Assembly: GCA_013400975.1 (NCBI GenBank)
Contig: WBMZ01012767.1
Span: 43,124 to 107,123, forward strand
Length of the DNA stretch: 64,000 nucleotides
From: Atrichornis clamosus
Taxonomy: Eukaryota; Chordata; Aves; Passeriformes; Menuridae
Reading direction: 5' to 3'
In this document: piece by piece, positions 13,691 to 28,787 of the stretch
Layout of the letters: each line of letters opens with the position of its first letter
Numbering within the stretch: the stretch's first letter is position 1
Made by a program: the position numbers and the translations under genes
The notes under the pieces: model-generated
Database searches by the model: none
The model's input: the letters and a program-made list of their open reading frames with translations, nothing else
What the model was told of the DNA's origin: nothing

Positions 13691-16600
13691 GCTTTCTGCC
13701 TCTCTGTGTTTCCCTTTGCAGGCGAGAGGCAGCGGAGGAGACACCCCCCACATGATGCAGCCCCTGCATGTGGGTAATGTCCCAGAGGGGAGTCCTAGTC
13801 CTGTTTGGGATGCAGGGACAGATGCAGGGGGATGCTGGGACACTCGCCAGACCCCGCCATGGATGGGTTCCCTCAACTGGACCCCCCTGCAGAGCCAGGA
13901 GGGCAGGGCGAAGGGCACCCCTCGGGGGACACCCCCGTAATGAAGTCTTGTCGGCTGCATTAGTTGGGGCAGGAGGCGCCCAGCCCCAACAGATCTATAC
14001 GTGCTGCATTAGGGGCCCCTGGTGCAGTGTAGGGTTACCCCGACACAGGGACGGAGAGGCTGCCAGGGCAGGGGGGCAGAGGTCGGGTTCCCCCCGGCAC
14101 GCGGCTGGCGCCGACGCTTTTGGTTTACAAACATTTTGCAGCTGGGTCAATGGGGCGTTTTCAAACCCCTCCCCGTGGCTATGTCCCCCAGGGGCTTGCT
14201 GGGGGTCCCCAGGCTGGTGGGAGAGGCGGTGGGGTGTTAGGGACCTCCTTCCATCTGCTGTGCCAAGGATGGGGAAAGGTGGAGATTTGGCCACTTTTTT
14301 GGCCGGCGAGGAGCAGCAGAGCATCTCAAGTCACTCTCCCAATGCACTTTCAGCCCAAAGGAGGCCTGAAGCCAGGGTGAGGGACAGGAACCCTCCCTCC
14401 TTCTCCACCTACCTCACAGCAGGCTGCTAATATTTTATTTAAAATATCTTTAGGAAGCGGAGGACCGTGATGTATCGGATATATTGAGAAAATGCTAATG
14501 TGTAATAGCGTGTGTCAGGGGCCTCGTTCATCACCCCGCGCCGCCTTCTGGGGGATCCATATCTAATTAACAGTAATGAATGAGGGAGCCCACCTAATGA
14601 CAGCCCGCCAGTTTGTTATGGAAATGAGGCAATCCCATTAGGCAAAACACTTAATTAAACAAACTGCTCGGAGTGTAGGCCAGTGCAGGATGGGCACAGG
14701 CCCTTTGGGGAAGAAGGGGGGCCCTGGCACCCACCCCTCACATGCCAGGTTGGGGGCACAGAGGCTACTGCAGCCTCACAGAACTGGGTGCCCACGTCAG
14801 CTCCAGCAGCAGCGGACTGGGGAAGCTGAGAGGGGGGTCCCAGCTGGGGAGGGGGCAGCGGGGCAGTTCACATCCCCCTCTCGTCTCTCTCCCTCAATGG
14901 GCTCAGAGGCGGCAGAGGCCAAACACAGATTTCCAATCAAACGTGTGTACTTGGCTCCTGCTCTATTGACACTGAAGCAAGAAGGGCTCAAGGTTAATTC
15001 CTTATCAATACCCTATTGTCAGCTCATCCATCACTCCGCGGGGGCAGGGGCAGCCCAAGCTCTCCCTGTCCCAGCCCCCATGGGTTTGGGAGGTGACCGA
15101 AGGATGCCCACCTCTGCCCACCCCAGCCCTGCCCACACAGCAACGTGAGGATGCAGAAATGAGGGGATGAGGGTCAAGTTCAAAGGGAAGGGGATGGAGG
15201 GACGTGGGGCGGGCAGAGCGAGCACGAGTGAGCCCATCTCCCTTGCCCGTGCCCCAGGCTGGGTGCAGGAGCCGTGCATAGGGTGTGCTGGAGAAGGGGG
15301 CACAGGGGGAGCGGGGTGCTCCCGTGGTGGCTGTGCCCCATTTGTGCTACCCTGTTTCCTAATTGCCTCCCACCCCCCCGGCCCCGTGTGCTGGGGGATC
15401 CTGCCAGCCTTTTCAGAAGAGCAGCACTAAAGCTCTGCTCCTTTACCGGGGCTTGGGGACTGCAGGGCACCCAAGGGAGCTCCAGAGTCCTGATATGTGG
15501 AGTTTCCAGAAGTTGGGCCAGGGTCTGCCTGATCACAATATTAGAGAGACTCACTTAAAAAACAGACAGCCCTCCCTGGGTGATGGAGAGGAAGGTGGTG
15601 CAACCTGGTCTGCCAGTGTTAGAACGGCAGTAAAGCTGTTCCTGCTGCTAGACTTTTTGATTTTAATAGTTAGTTAAAGCTGAGAAATGGGATCTAGTAC
15701 AAATTCCAGAGGCAGGCAGCTCTAGGGATAGATGCTGTTCTGTATTAACTCACAATCTCTGCTTCTCGTCATCGGAATTAGTTCTTGCTGGTCTTTTTCC
15801 TTTCCCCAAGAGGAGACTTTTTGCAGGACATGCTCTCAGGCACACAGAAGCGCTCGGCTTAGCCGTGCTGTTGGGGTCTTCAGGATCTGCTTTGCTGTCT
15901 CCTAGCCTAGAAATCCCTCCATGCAGGAAAGAGGGGTCCTGCTGCCACCTCGTGGAGCAGTTCCCGCCTGGCACGGGGCTCCCGCGGGGATCTGCACAGC
16001 CGCCCTCTGCCAGCTCCTCCTCCATCACCTCCACAGGCAATGGATCCTCGCTCCTCCCTCCTTCACTTTTTAGGAAGCAACACAGAGGGTTGAGTTGCTT
16101 GGTTCATCCTGTCCATTCACACTCTTCCATCTCGCAGAGTTCCCAACACGCACAAAGGTGGGACCTCAGCCCACACATCTTTAAAACACCTTTATGAAGT
16201 GTGGGCACAGGTAAGTCTCCACCCAGGGCCTGGTTTGAGTTACTCATGCTGCAAGATGCTCCCCCAATTCCAAAACCTCACCCCTGGCTGGGCTGAACCC
16301 TGCCCCGGGCCTGCCCAGTTCCCCATCACAGCCTGCCCAGTGCTGCAGGGAGCTCTGGCTGCACAGACACCCTCCCAGCCCCGTCAGGAACATGAGTGCC
16401 CTCCAGCCTGGACACACGGCCACCCTGGCCACTAAGTGGCTTTTTTTTCTTTTTTCAAAACCATCCTGTAACATCACCATTGCCTGGGGAGAGAAGGTAC
16501 CACAGGGGAGCAAGCCAGGAGTCAACTCCCTCAAAGGAGACACTCTCAAGACTATTTTGTTGCTGAGAGAAAGTTAATTTTGCTTTACCAAAACTGTGGC

Positions 16601-19000
16601 AGCCAGCCCTGGGCATCCTCGTTTCCCACCACTGCTGGTGTTTCACCCACACTGTTTCACAATCTGCACGTGAGGGCTGGACTGCAGGAAAACAAGCTCT
16701 GGGCCACATCCCACTCCCTTCCCACAAGGGAAGCCCAGGGATGCTCCCAAAGAACAGATCTGCAACACCCCTCCTCCCCATAGCTCATCTCAGAGATTTA
16801 CCTGGATTTGCCAAGATATCACAACCTTTAGGCTTTCAGTGTTCAGGCTGAAGCTCTTTAGGAACACTGGCTGCGCCAAACCGTGACAGTTTAGCAAGGA
16901 TTAAGGGTCTGAGGCTGGGTTTTTGTAAATCCAGTAGGGCTTGGATCAGTTCTCGGCCGTGTGCCTTTGGGCTCCAAGTTATTAACCTTCTGTTTCAAAT
17001 AACAAGCCACAGGAATACAGAGGGCAGGAAGGTGGGGGCTCACACGCAGTACAGGAAAGCAGAGGGCAACGTATCACACAGTGCATTTGACACACTGCTC
17101 CCAGTGGGAGTTAAAACTTGCTGGGACTCGGAAAACAAAACCCACCCAGAAGGCTGGTGATCTGTATCACTGGCTTGCCCGAGATCATCCTGCTCTCAGA
17201 GAGGTGTGTACACACATCACCCCCGAATTTCAAGTCACTTTTACAGCAGTGGAAATGCCTGTGAGCAGTTTCCTGTTTGCAAAGTCCAGGGCACCTCCGA
17301 CTGCGGAGTCCCAGCCCACGGCACCCACTCCCTGCCTGCTGCCATGGAAAGTGGGGAAGTAGCAATCCCATTGTAGGGAGGTGAAAGTGGGGATGGAAGG
17401 TGCAGCTGACTTGTGAGGCTCTTCCCAGAGGGAGCTTCGCCATCCTGTCATGCAGGATCAGAATGTTTAGCTCCAGCTCCTGCCAGCCACGTTCTGCAGC
17501 AGCCCGAGTCCTTAAACAGAGGTTCAACACCCAAGACAACAGACAGGAACAGCAGAGTCCCAGGAACAACTGTATTAATTCAGAGGTGTATATTACAGAG
17601 TGTTTCACTTATCTGTAAGTACTGAACCCATAAAAACCAGCACAAGGGCAGGTGCTGGTTAAACACCCTTTATCACCTCTGCTCCCCAGGAGTGTTCACA
17701 GTGTCACAAACAGGCTGGATGCTTCCCAGCTCTCTGGGAAGGCAGGCAAACACATGACAGCTCAGGAGTTACAGCACTGACAGCACAAACCAGGGGCCTG
17801 CTTTACAAAGCTGGGAGATCTCTGATGGACTTTCTGGAGATAGGGGACCATGCCTGGATTTTACAGATCCAAACCCTAGGAATAAGAATTTCTCCATGAA
17901 AAGGGGAGGGCTGGAGGCTCTTACCACAAGATAGCCCTCACATCCCATTGCCAGAGTGGAAGCTGAAAGCGGGATTGCACCTACAGAAGACTGGATCCTG
18001 AGCAGTAATGGATTCTGTGCCTGCAGACAGTTTTCACTTTAATAAAATCAAAGACAAGCCAGTTCATCAGCCCCTTTTCAGTTAATTCTCACCTATGCCA
18101 TATACACTCCACCCCTGCCTCTCAAACCATGTCCATCATGGGGTTATTCTACTGTAAACGAGCACTGTCACACTAGTCTGCTACAAACAGCCGTGCTGGT
18201 CACCACTGACCACTCACCCTGAACTTTCATTTCTGTGAGGTGTTACAGTTCTTGTTTTAAACTTCCCCAAGGGTGGGCAAGACCAGCACAGCAACCCCCA
18301 GGCAGAATCTTCTGCAAAACTCCTCCTGCTTTTTAGGTGCCTACCTCTCGAGGGCAGCTCCTTGTTCAAACAGGCCCATATCACAGCCCTCCAGAGCCTC
18401 TTCCAGGCAATTTAGAGTTGGCTGATTCTGTTCACCATGTTAGTAATTAGCTGGCAGTGCTGTGATAGTACAAACATATCGGCAGGCTCTCCTCTGTCTT
18501 TAGCCCTACTTCTCCCCCAAACAAACAACAAAACCCAGAACCAAACACAGATGAAGTGCACTTTTTCAGCAGGCGGAAGGAATTAATTTCTTGTACACTC
18601 TGCATGGACTGCAAAGACTGATCATCTGAAGAGAACATTATGAACATAAACATAATATTTCATGGTCATTTGTGGGCTGAAAGTGATTTAAGAAATACCC
18701 AGTATAAATCACAGTTCCAAGAGACAGTACCATTTTCTTCTGCAATTCCACCTTTCTATTTCTGAGGTCTGGCACAGCTATAACCCAAAAGTTTCCCTGA
18801 ATATCCAGACACAAAATACAGGCTGCTCAAAGACATACACTAACAAATGAGTAACTCTCCAAGAAAGCAAAACTACTCAGCGGAACACACAAGAGACTGG
18901 AAGGAAGAGAAACAAAACACAACACACATTCAAAAAGGTTAACTTAAACCTTTGGGTTGAAGAACACAAAAGTTATTGCAAACATTTGAGCTCTCGCTAA
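13691..19000. other. Intergenic DNA between RNF220 and TMEM53
   Basis: Apart from the AT-rich blocks at 14.4-15.0 kb, no exon, RNA gene or recognisable repeat is seen. The open frames here are short or compositionally skewed shadows. The rightmost part (from about 17.6 kb) may include the distal 3'UTR of TMEM53, since several ATTAAA-type signals occur on the minus strand (for example near 18037 and 19029). Confidence 0.5.
14420..14670. promoter_or_regulatory. Candidate enhancer, clustered homeodomain-type sites downstream of RNF220
   Basis: Inside an otherwise GC-rich stretch lies a sharply bounded AT-rich block. It contains TTTTATTTAAAATA, GCTAATGTGTAATAG, TCTAATTAACAGTAATGAATG, CCTAATGACAGC, GTTTGTTATGG, CCCATTAGGC and ACTTAATTAAACAAAC. 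The density of TAATTA/TAATGA cores, with no open frame or repeat signature, suggests a conserved regulatory element. A smaller similar block lies at about 14925-15030 (CCAATCAAACGTG, TCTATTGACAC, TTATCAATACCC). Confidence 0.4.
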
Positions 19001-19648
19001 GGATCAGAACTTTGACTGTTCTATATCAGCTTTTTAATGGAACCAGATAACAGTCTGGTCATACCGCCCTACAAACACCTTTTCCAGGTCTTACACTTGG
19101 TTTCTGGGCCTGATCTCCAGCAAGGAGTACAGCAAGAGCTGGGATGCACTGAGAGAAATGAAAAGTCCTGCAGACTGGCTCTGTTTGCTCACTGCAAGAT
19201 AAAAGAAATAACAGAGAGAAAAAAAAAAAAACAACAAAGACATGGCAGAGCTGTATTGTAAAATCAGTACAAGCAACAGAACATGCACACTGGACATCAG
19301 GGACAAGGAGACAACATGGAAAACAGAGAAGAAGAAGAGACAAGAAGAAACAAATAATACTCAGTGTGAGAATCTGGTCTGTGACACCTTAGTAAAGCAC
19401 ATCAACATGAACCATGACAGGATTTCACCTTCAGCACCTTAAATTAATCCATATCTACTTTCTGCTCTAACGTGGCTGGTCCAAAGGCCAGGCTGGAGGC
19501 TTTCAGACTTGTAGATGGTGGGGGGAAAAAAAAAAAACAAACAAGAAGTCTCTACTTTCCTCCCTTGAAAGACACAAAGGCAAAGGGGGTGACATTTCCC
19601 AGAGGAGCTGAGCAAAGCAGAGGCAAACACTGAAGGTCATTTACAGCA

Positions 19649-22600
19649 CTAACGAGGTGAGCCCCCGACACAGTCGGACAGGAAGGTGGTGCAGAGGCTG
19701 CTGTAGTAGGTGGGATACACCCGCATGTGGCTGACGTGAGCCGAATCCGAGAAGTCCACAGCTTTCACGGGCACGCCGAGCTGCTGCCGGGCATCAGCCA
19801 TGTGCTTAACCTCGCTGGCCTTGATGATGACATCGGCCTGGGAGTAGAGGTAGAGCTCGGGCCAGCGCGAGGGCGCTTTCAGCAGGGCATCGTAGTGGCT
19901 CTCGTGGATGAAGCGGGTCAGGGGGTACAGCAGGATCCGCAGCACAACGGCCGCGCTGGCGAACGTGAACAGCAGGAAATACTTGAGCAGCACGTTCATG
20001 GAGACCAAGACAGTTGCCAGGGCACGAAGGCCCCCTCTCAAGTTTCTTCTGCCAGGGGCACTATCGAAAATGGTGCCAGCTACTCTGAGGTTCTTAAATG
20101 GCTTGTGGGTGTGGAGCGCCTCGATGATGTAACGGTACAGCATGACACCACCATTGCTGAAAACATGGAAAATAACTGGTCTGTTTTCAACGCTGTAGTC
20201 AAAGAGCAGCTCCAGGAGCCGTCTGGCTGGGGTCTGGAGGGATCTGATGCCAAAGGTCTCAGAAAAGAATATCATCCTCCATGGAGCCGTGTAACGGATG
20301 ACAGTGCACCCCTAAGAACAGCAGAAAGAGACCCCACACACATTTAGGCTCTGTGCTGCAAATTACAGAGAGTAGGCAAGCATCAGTACAAAGAACAAGA
20401 AAATTTGGGACAGGTTTCCAACAGAAACCACATGACCAAAAGAAAGTCTTTAGTGTCAGCAGCAAGGCACTGACATGAACAGGATTATATCAATCATAAT
20501 AGCACACAGTATTACGAAAAGGTCTCTGCAGTGGCAGAGGCCTGGCTTTCATCATGTTTAAGATCCTTTCAGATCTTGTGTTAACTGGCACAACCCCTGG
20601 GGACACTGCCACCTACTTTTATGAGTGCTAGTCCTCACCCAGGAGGAGAAACTCATCTCCCTGATTCACAGACCTTCAGTATCAGGTAAGAGGAGCCTGC
20701 TCTGCTACACATCCAGCTCACGACACTGAAGCAAATCTAAGAAGGAAGAGAAATTTCCTGCTCTCCTTGGGTAGCACTTGTTTGCAGCTGTCTCTAAGAC
20801 TCACCCACAAGCAACACTGACGTGATTTTTGCAAACCTTCCTGAAACACTCCAGCTGTGCAAAGGAAGAGCTCCAGCTCAGGGACTCAGAACTCCTGAGC
20901 AACTGCCTTTTACACTTAAGGCCTGACATTTAGGTATAGGTTTGGAAACAGGATCTTGGAGGAGTTTCAAAATAGAGCAGATGGAACTACATTTATAAAT
21001 GCTTTAGATCTTTTCTATCACCTGGGCTCATTGACATTACACACTCAGAAACACAAGGCAAAGCCACCAAGGCAGCCCTCCCACCCAGAGCTCCCTGAAT
21101 AGTGAACGAGGAAGAAGAAGAAACCAAGTTCTTAAATCAAAGTCTCCTCTACCATCTTGCCATGGTTACAGCCACTTCCTCTTAGGGAGCTCAGAAAATC
21201 TATCCTCTCCTTTCTCATTTCTACAATCTTTCTGAGAGAAAATTATTTCCCACGAAGTTGTCATGCTGCCCTGTAACGTGCTCGTCGTCTGCTCAGCAGC
21301 ATCTCTTAAGTCACAACAGCCACTTAACAATTAATTCTTCACTAGATCAAGCCAATTAATGACTCCTGCACTGGATTACACATTAACAATAGATTTGTTA
21401 ATGTACAAACTTTACCACCTATAGTTGAAACAGATTTGGATAAATACAAGAGTCCTTGTATGCTGACCAAGAAAAAAATAATCTAATGTTTCACTGGATC
21501 CCCATACCACAAGCTGGGGTCATTCCAGAAAAATACAGTATTAGAAAGGAAAATATCATAACTTAGGGAACTGGCAGTAGGGCAGATCTCTCTAGTTCTA
21601 ACACAAGGAGTTCCTAGTGAGCAGCTATGACTATCACAGGATGTCTGTTTCACAGACAGGATAAAATTAATTTGGATTTCAACATTTAGATGAATCATTT
21701 TCACAGGAAGGAAGAGCCAAAGGCACGACAGACGCCAATGTGCTCTGTCAGTCCCCACCCCAGCCTCACCAAGTCTGTGCTGTGGCCTAACAGCAAGCAG
21801 TAAACACAGATTCTTTCCGCACATGTTCACCTGTTTGGAAAATTAACACAGTTCACATCATTCCTGAATAATCCCATAACTTTAAAAGCCTTAAAATACT
21901 TCAGTGAGTCACACAGCAGCTGAAAGTTTCTCCAAGGAAGTATTTCTGTCTTAGCTGCACACATGAAGGTGACATCAGCAACTGTTAGATAACACTGCCT
22001 GGGCTCTGAGAGACAAGGAGCTTTCAATGACAGAACTCTCACTCCCCATGACTCTGCAGACCGAGAGAATCTTCACAGCAACTTTACCAACATGCAGAAA
22101 AGAGGCAGTTTCACTGTATGACAGTGTCATGAAAATACAGACAAGCTACTCACCTTCTGACTGTAGATTGCACTGTATTTGGCCAGATATTTGTCCTGGC
22201 AGCCTGCCCAGCCTAGAAGGATCACCACAGGCTGGCCCTCGGCAGGCCCTCGCTCTGTACAGCTTTCTGAAACAAATCACAAGTTTCACAGTAACTGCCC
22301 TCCAGTCTACTCGAATCAGAACTTATGGCAACTCGCCTGGTTAGTAAAGTTTAAAGGCAATGTGAAGCAGGTATAAGCTTGATTTCTCGGCCAGTTACGA
22401 GTATTGCCTCACGCCGGTTTCACTGCGTGGGCGTGCTCTGTAGCACGGTTTCAGCCCCTGCAGTTCCCATCGCTCTCCCGTGACGCAAAGCCAGCACTGA
22501 GCTGATCCCTATGAAGGGCGAGACCGCTACTCCCGCCTCCCGGAGAGGCACCGCAAGCTGCTGCCACTTCCATGGGGGAAAGGGAAGTGTCCTGCCCTGT

Positions 22601-22809
22601 CCTGCAGGGACTGCCAGACACCTGCTACGGTACCACAGCTCCTCCTCCCATACCCTCAGGGGGTCCCCCAGCCCGCTCCCCCCTTCTCCGCCCTCAGAGG
22701 TCCCCCAGCCTCTGCTGTCACTGGTGTCCCCGGCCTCGCTCGCTCCCGCACCGCGGGCCCGTCCCGGCTCCAGCTCCACCACGGCCGCCTCCAGCCCGCG
22801 GACGCCCAT
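19649..22809 (-). CDS. TMEM53: TMEM53 (NET4), DUF829 alpha/beta-hydrolase-like nuclear envelope protein
   Basis: Minus-strand coding exons: 22809-22722 (ATG), 22266-22154, and 20311-19649 (stop TAG). They total 864 nt, 287 codons plus stop, against 277 in human. Exon 2 gives [20 protein letters not shown] and exon 3 starts [13 protein letters not shown], both diagnostic for TMEM53. The hydrolase-like fold shows a serine in FSNGG, an aspartate in TIFDSAPG and a histidine in DSAHVSHM. A hydrophobic stretch ([18 protein letters not shown]) is the likely membrane segment. Family knowledge: an inner nuclear membrane protein that limits BMP-SMAD signalling. Exons 2 and 3 are certain. Exon 1 is less so: its donor (ACCA|GTGACA) was chosen because it is the only phase-1 GT nearby, and its protein resembles the human N-terminus only loosely. 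Confidence 0.92.
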
Positions 22810-23120
22810 GGTCGCGCTCCCCGCACCGGCCGCCGCTTCCGCCCTTCCCGCCGGAAACTCCGCCCACCGCCCCCGGACAGCCAATGGGAAGGGAAAGCGT
22901 CCGCCCCGCCTCACCGTCCGTCCCGCCCCCTGCCCTCCTCCCACTTCCTTAGCAACGCGCCCTTAGCACCGGCCGGGCGCCCCGCCCACTGATCACCCAT
23001 TGGGCAGGGTGTGAAGGCGGGCAGCGATTGGCTCAGCTGCGTGTCAGTTATTCCGCAGGGTAACCGCCCCCTCGGAGCAGGGGCGCGGGAGTGAGGGGCT
23101 GAGGCGGGCGCTGCGTTGCA
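22640..23120 (-). promoter_or_regulatory. TMEM53: TMEM53 CpG-island promoter
   Basis: A GC- and CpG-rich block surrounds the first TMEM53 exon. CCAAT boxes are visible as CCAAT at 22881-22885 (+) and as ATTGG at 22999-23003 and 23027-23031 (minus-strand CCAAT). No TATA box is seen. The upstream side (23.1-23.6 kb) is G-rich without a recognisable divergent gene. Confidence 0.6.
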
Positions 23121-24029
23121 AGAGCGCAGGGCCGGAATGAGGGGAATTGTAGGCTCTGGAGTGGGGATCGCAGTCAGAGGGGCTGAGGATAGGGCGGGCG
23201 TGAGGACTGAGTGGGGTTATTGGTCCTGAGCTGGGCGTTTGGATCAGGAGGGGCGACACAGGGGATGGGCAAGCGGGTCATGGAGCGTGTGAGGAACTCC
23301 AGGGCCTGGAGCGGGGTTTGGGGTGTGAGAGAGCACAGAGGCTGTGGTTGGGCTGGATTCAGGCCTGTGGGATGATGGGCTGGGGAAGGGAATGCTCAGG
23401 CTGCAGTTGATCAGACGGAGCAGGGGCTGGGATGGATGAAGGGGTCAATGCAGGGCCTGGCTGGGGTGAGGCAGTGCAGGGATGGGTTTGGGGCTGTGGC
23501 TGGGTTAGCAGTGGCGCTGGGAGGCAGGATTTGCGGGTGAAGGAAGGTCCAGCGTGACCGTGGGTTGAGGGGCTGGGTACATTGAGGTACACTGAGTAAG
23601 GTGCATTGTATGTGGGAGGGTTGTAGAGGACTCAAGGTGTGGAGAGGACTCAAGAGAGGGTGAAACCTGCCAGGGAAACACAAGCTTTGAGTTCTGCTTG
23701 AGGCTAGGTGCAACCTTGATGTTACAAGATGCAAAGGTAACACCAAATCGCTGCCACTCTGTCCTTCCATGAGTCCAAGGCTATCAGTCCCTGGCACCTG
23801 ACGCTCAGGCTGAGGCTGAAGCAACACCAGCCTGCCTTTTGATCTGAATCTGATGATTTAGCAGCACTCTGAATGTAAAGAACTGCTGAATTGCCAGAGC
23901 CAGTTCCTAAATCACTGTTTTTTCTTGGCACGAATAAAGCCCTGACCCAGACTTGTTTTGATTATTAGGTCCAATGGACTGGGTGGCAGCCCAGCACTGT
24001 TGATAGCACAGTTTGAAGTCAGCAACCAG

Positions 24030-24240
24030 GAGTTACATGCTGATGCTAGCACTGACAAACGACTCAGGCAAGTCATTTAACTTCCCTGTGTCTATATGTT
24101 CCCATATGTAAAATGGTCATCATAAAAACATTAATGTACATTTTCAGGGTACTTTGCAATGTTGGCTTAAAGATTACTATGCCAGCAGATGCTGTTATTA
24201 TAACAGCCAGGGACAAACACTACTGTATCCTCTGAAGCCA
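24030..24240 (+). repeat. MIR-family SINE relic
   Basis: The segment GGCAAGTCATTTAACTTCC followed by CTGTGTCTATATGTTCCC and TGTAAAATGGTCATCATAA matches, with old-copy divergence, the core of MIR (GGCAAGTTACTTAACCTC ... TGTAAAATGGGGATAATAA). MIR-type elements are ancient amniote SINEs. Ends are approximate. Confidence 0.6.
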
Positions 24241-26109
24241 CGTCATCATTGTTTCAAACTTATTTTTTTCCCATTTATTCATAGGCAAGTCCTTTGTATC
24301 ACTAAAATCCTCAAGTCCAGAGGCTGATGCTGGTATTTCTGAGTAGTGGGGGGTGTTACTGCAGCCTTCTAATAAAAATGGGAGAGCATTACACCACCAG
24401 CATCTTAAACATAAATATGGAAACGTTAATTTAGAATCAATTTTGGGATGTTTCAGACTGTAAAGTTCTTTTAACTAGATCTCTGTTGAGGACAGAGGAG
24501 CACTTTATGGGACTGTAAATTTCATGCAAAGAGTCTCTGTGAAATACAGATTCCCCCTATACACAAGCTGTTCTCTCAATATCAATCATATGCCTTGTAA
24601 GTAATGTTTCACAAATATTCTGTAAATCACAGGAAAATGCTTGCAATAATGTGAAATATGACTTTCACTTGACTGTTTCAGCAGAGGCCCCTAACAGGCC
24701 ATTCTCCTGTCAGCACTAACATTTGTTATGGCTAATAACATTTTCAATCACAACTATTTTGGGAAAATGGGTTTTTTTTAAACCTGCTTCCCCACAAAGG
24801 AGGTCCTGAAAATGCCCTGCCAAGGGCACAGATGCCTTACAGAGCACAGATCATTAATTCCCAAAAGAAATTTCATCTCATCTTAATTCTCAAACATTGT
24901 TTCTTAGGCAGATTTTTTAAGACTGTACTTGTTTGTTTTTAGGACTGAGATACATGTTCACCTCTTAGTCATTATTTCAGTCTGGTTCAGATAACAGGAG
25001 TAGAAAGTTACTTTTGAGCAGGTATTCCGGGGATATTTTGGAACTGATTTGGAATTTTGCTCCAGATACTAGGAGAAAGGGCTTAAGAACTTTGTAGATA
25101 GCGAACAGGTAATCTTGACGATTTGTATTACATTGAAAGAAACTTCTTATTCTGGAACCCAAAGATTTTGTGTAATTTTAACTTTTTTTATCTTAAACCA
25201 CACTTAAATAAAACCTAAAATAGTATTTTTCTTTGGTAGGAAGTCCAAGAAGGGCATTAGATAAGGTGTGAATTCCTTTCTTATCTTTAGGTGAGTTGGT
25301 ACAATTTGGTGGAGGACAAGGCACCAGTGTTAATGCAGCGGTTTGTGACCTTATCCCTCTTTCTGCATCTGTGTATGGACACAGATCCTGGTCCTTCAGA
25401 CCGGTCAATGTCCTCCAACCAAGCGCATACACAGTAGTGGGACTGCCACACAAATGGAGAGCTTAATCCCTGGGAATTTCATCTCCCTACTAAGTGCACC
25501 TTTGCATTTGTCAAGCTGGAATTGGGGATGTCATACCGAGCCAAAAGTGTGCCAAAGAAACTTGGCAAAATGTGGATTGCTTTATTTAACACCTGTGCAA
25601 AGGGATGGAAGGAATCGCAGACAAGGGATATTTCTGGAGCTTCTGTCTTCTTGCCTATAGCTCTTATCATTTCAGCTTTTCTTAGATTGTTTAAAAACAT
25701 GCCAGGGAAATTAGATAGGGAGAAAACAGAACCAATGTCTGTCATGCCAAAGGGTGCCAAAGCACTCTCCCACTGCCAAGGCCAGGCACATATTCCTGGG
25801 GTGGATGTGGGCCGAGTCCAAATGGCTGTCACTCCAGCACGTGAGTGAGGACTGTGCTGCTGTGCTAACAGGCATTTATAGCCCCCTTGACCCTGTCACT
25901 CCCCATAAATCCATACCTATTTCTGCTCTCATTTCACTCTATTTATTCCCTGGCAGGTCAGATATGAGATGCAGTGTTCATATCATGAGGCTAGTGAGAA
26001 ACCAGGGCTGGGGTAATGGGTAACATCAAAATGACTTTATTAACAGAGCAGAAAAGCAAGCTCCTGTGGTGAAACCTCCTGCCCTGGAAAATAATCTTGA
26101 GTCTGTCAC

Positions 26110-26240
26110 AGATTCATTGTGCAGCTCCAGACATACCAGGAACTCTCCTTTTGCCTCAGTTTTCCTGTCTATGAAATGAGTCTAAGGGAAAATAAGATTA
26201 AATTAATGGTTAGTAAGTGCTTTAGTATTATTTGCCAGAG
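26110..26240 (+). repeat. Second MIR-like SINE relic
   Basis: TTTTGCCTCAGTTTTCCTG, then TCTATGAAATGAGTCTAAGG and TTAGTAAGTGCTTTAGTA, follows the 3' half of the MIR consensus (TGCCTCAGTTTCC, TCTGTAAAATGGG, TAAAGCGCTTAG). It lies just 5' of the first recognisable ARMH1 relic exon. Confidence 0.5.
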
Positions 26241-26324
26241 ATTTTAAATATGATTCTGGTGGTAATTCATTAGTACAGTCTTTCTTCACAGACCTTTTTA
26301 AATTTCTTTCTCACTTTTCTCTAG

Positions 26325-28380
<2,056 letters not shown>

Positions 28381-28567
28381 GTAGGATCTGTCTACCCACC
28401 TTGGGCAGTCTGCGGCAGGCTGTAGCTGGGGCTGGCCTGGGCAAGTGTGCCGGGGGAGAAGAGCAGGCAGAGGAGGTCTCAGCCGTGCGTCCCTAGGGTC
28501 CCGATCCCCCCTGACTCTGGCCGATACGGGGTAGGGCGGGAATGGGCGCCTTATTAGTATTCAGTTA

Positions 28568-28743
28568 ATTTGCATACCCAGGGTGCATCGCGCGCAGGTC
28601 CCGCAGACCCGGTAATCTTCAAGCCGCCGCTCCCCGGAACCGTGGAGTTCGGTGCGGGGTCAGGCCCTGTCCGCTGCCGGGTGAACGGGCCGGGACGACG
28701 GAGTGTCGATACTGAGAACAGAGGGTGTCGCCGTGCCTTAAGG
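28568..28743 (+). promoter_or_regulatory. U5 copy 1 promoter: octamer/ZNF143-type DSE and PSE
   Basis: The perfect octamer ATTTGCAT lies at 28568-28575. It runs directly into ACCCAGGGTGCATCGCGC (28576-28593), a good match to the ZNF143/Staf site. The proximal element GTCGCCGTGCCTTAAGG is at 28727-28743, 61 bp before the RNA start. There is no TATA box at -30, as expected for a Pol II snRNA gene. The flanks are CpG-rich. Confidence 0.85.
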
Positions 28744-28787
28744 AGGGACAGCCAGGGATGGGTACCTGCCGAGGAAGGGAAGTAGGC

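Larger units (their letters stand above)
23121..26324. other. Intergenic DNA between TMEM53 and the ARMH1 relic
   Basis: Mostly AT-rich unique-looking DNA. I recognise two MIR-type SINE relics (listed separately) and no intact gene. A 117-codon minus-strand open frame at 25479-25832 has no recognisable motif and no clear splice context, so I leave it uncalled. Confidence 0.5.

Noticed and set aside
22420..22721. Extension of the TMEM53 first exon beyond 22722
   Set aside because: The frame stays open in a GC-rich region, but no later donor has the phase needed to join exon 2.
25479..25832. 117-codon minus-strand frame in the TMEM53-ARMH1 interval
   Set aside because: No motif, no splice or promoter context, and the opposite strand is also open; not enough to call a gene.
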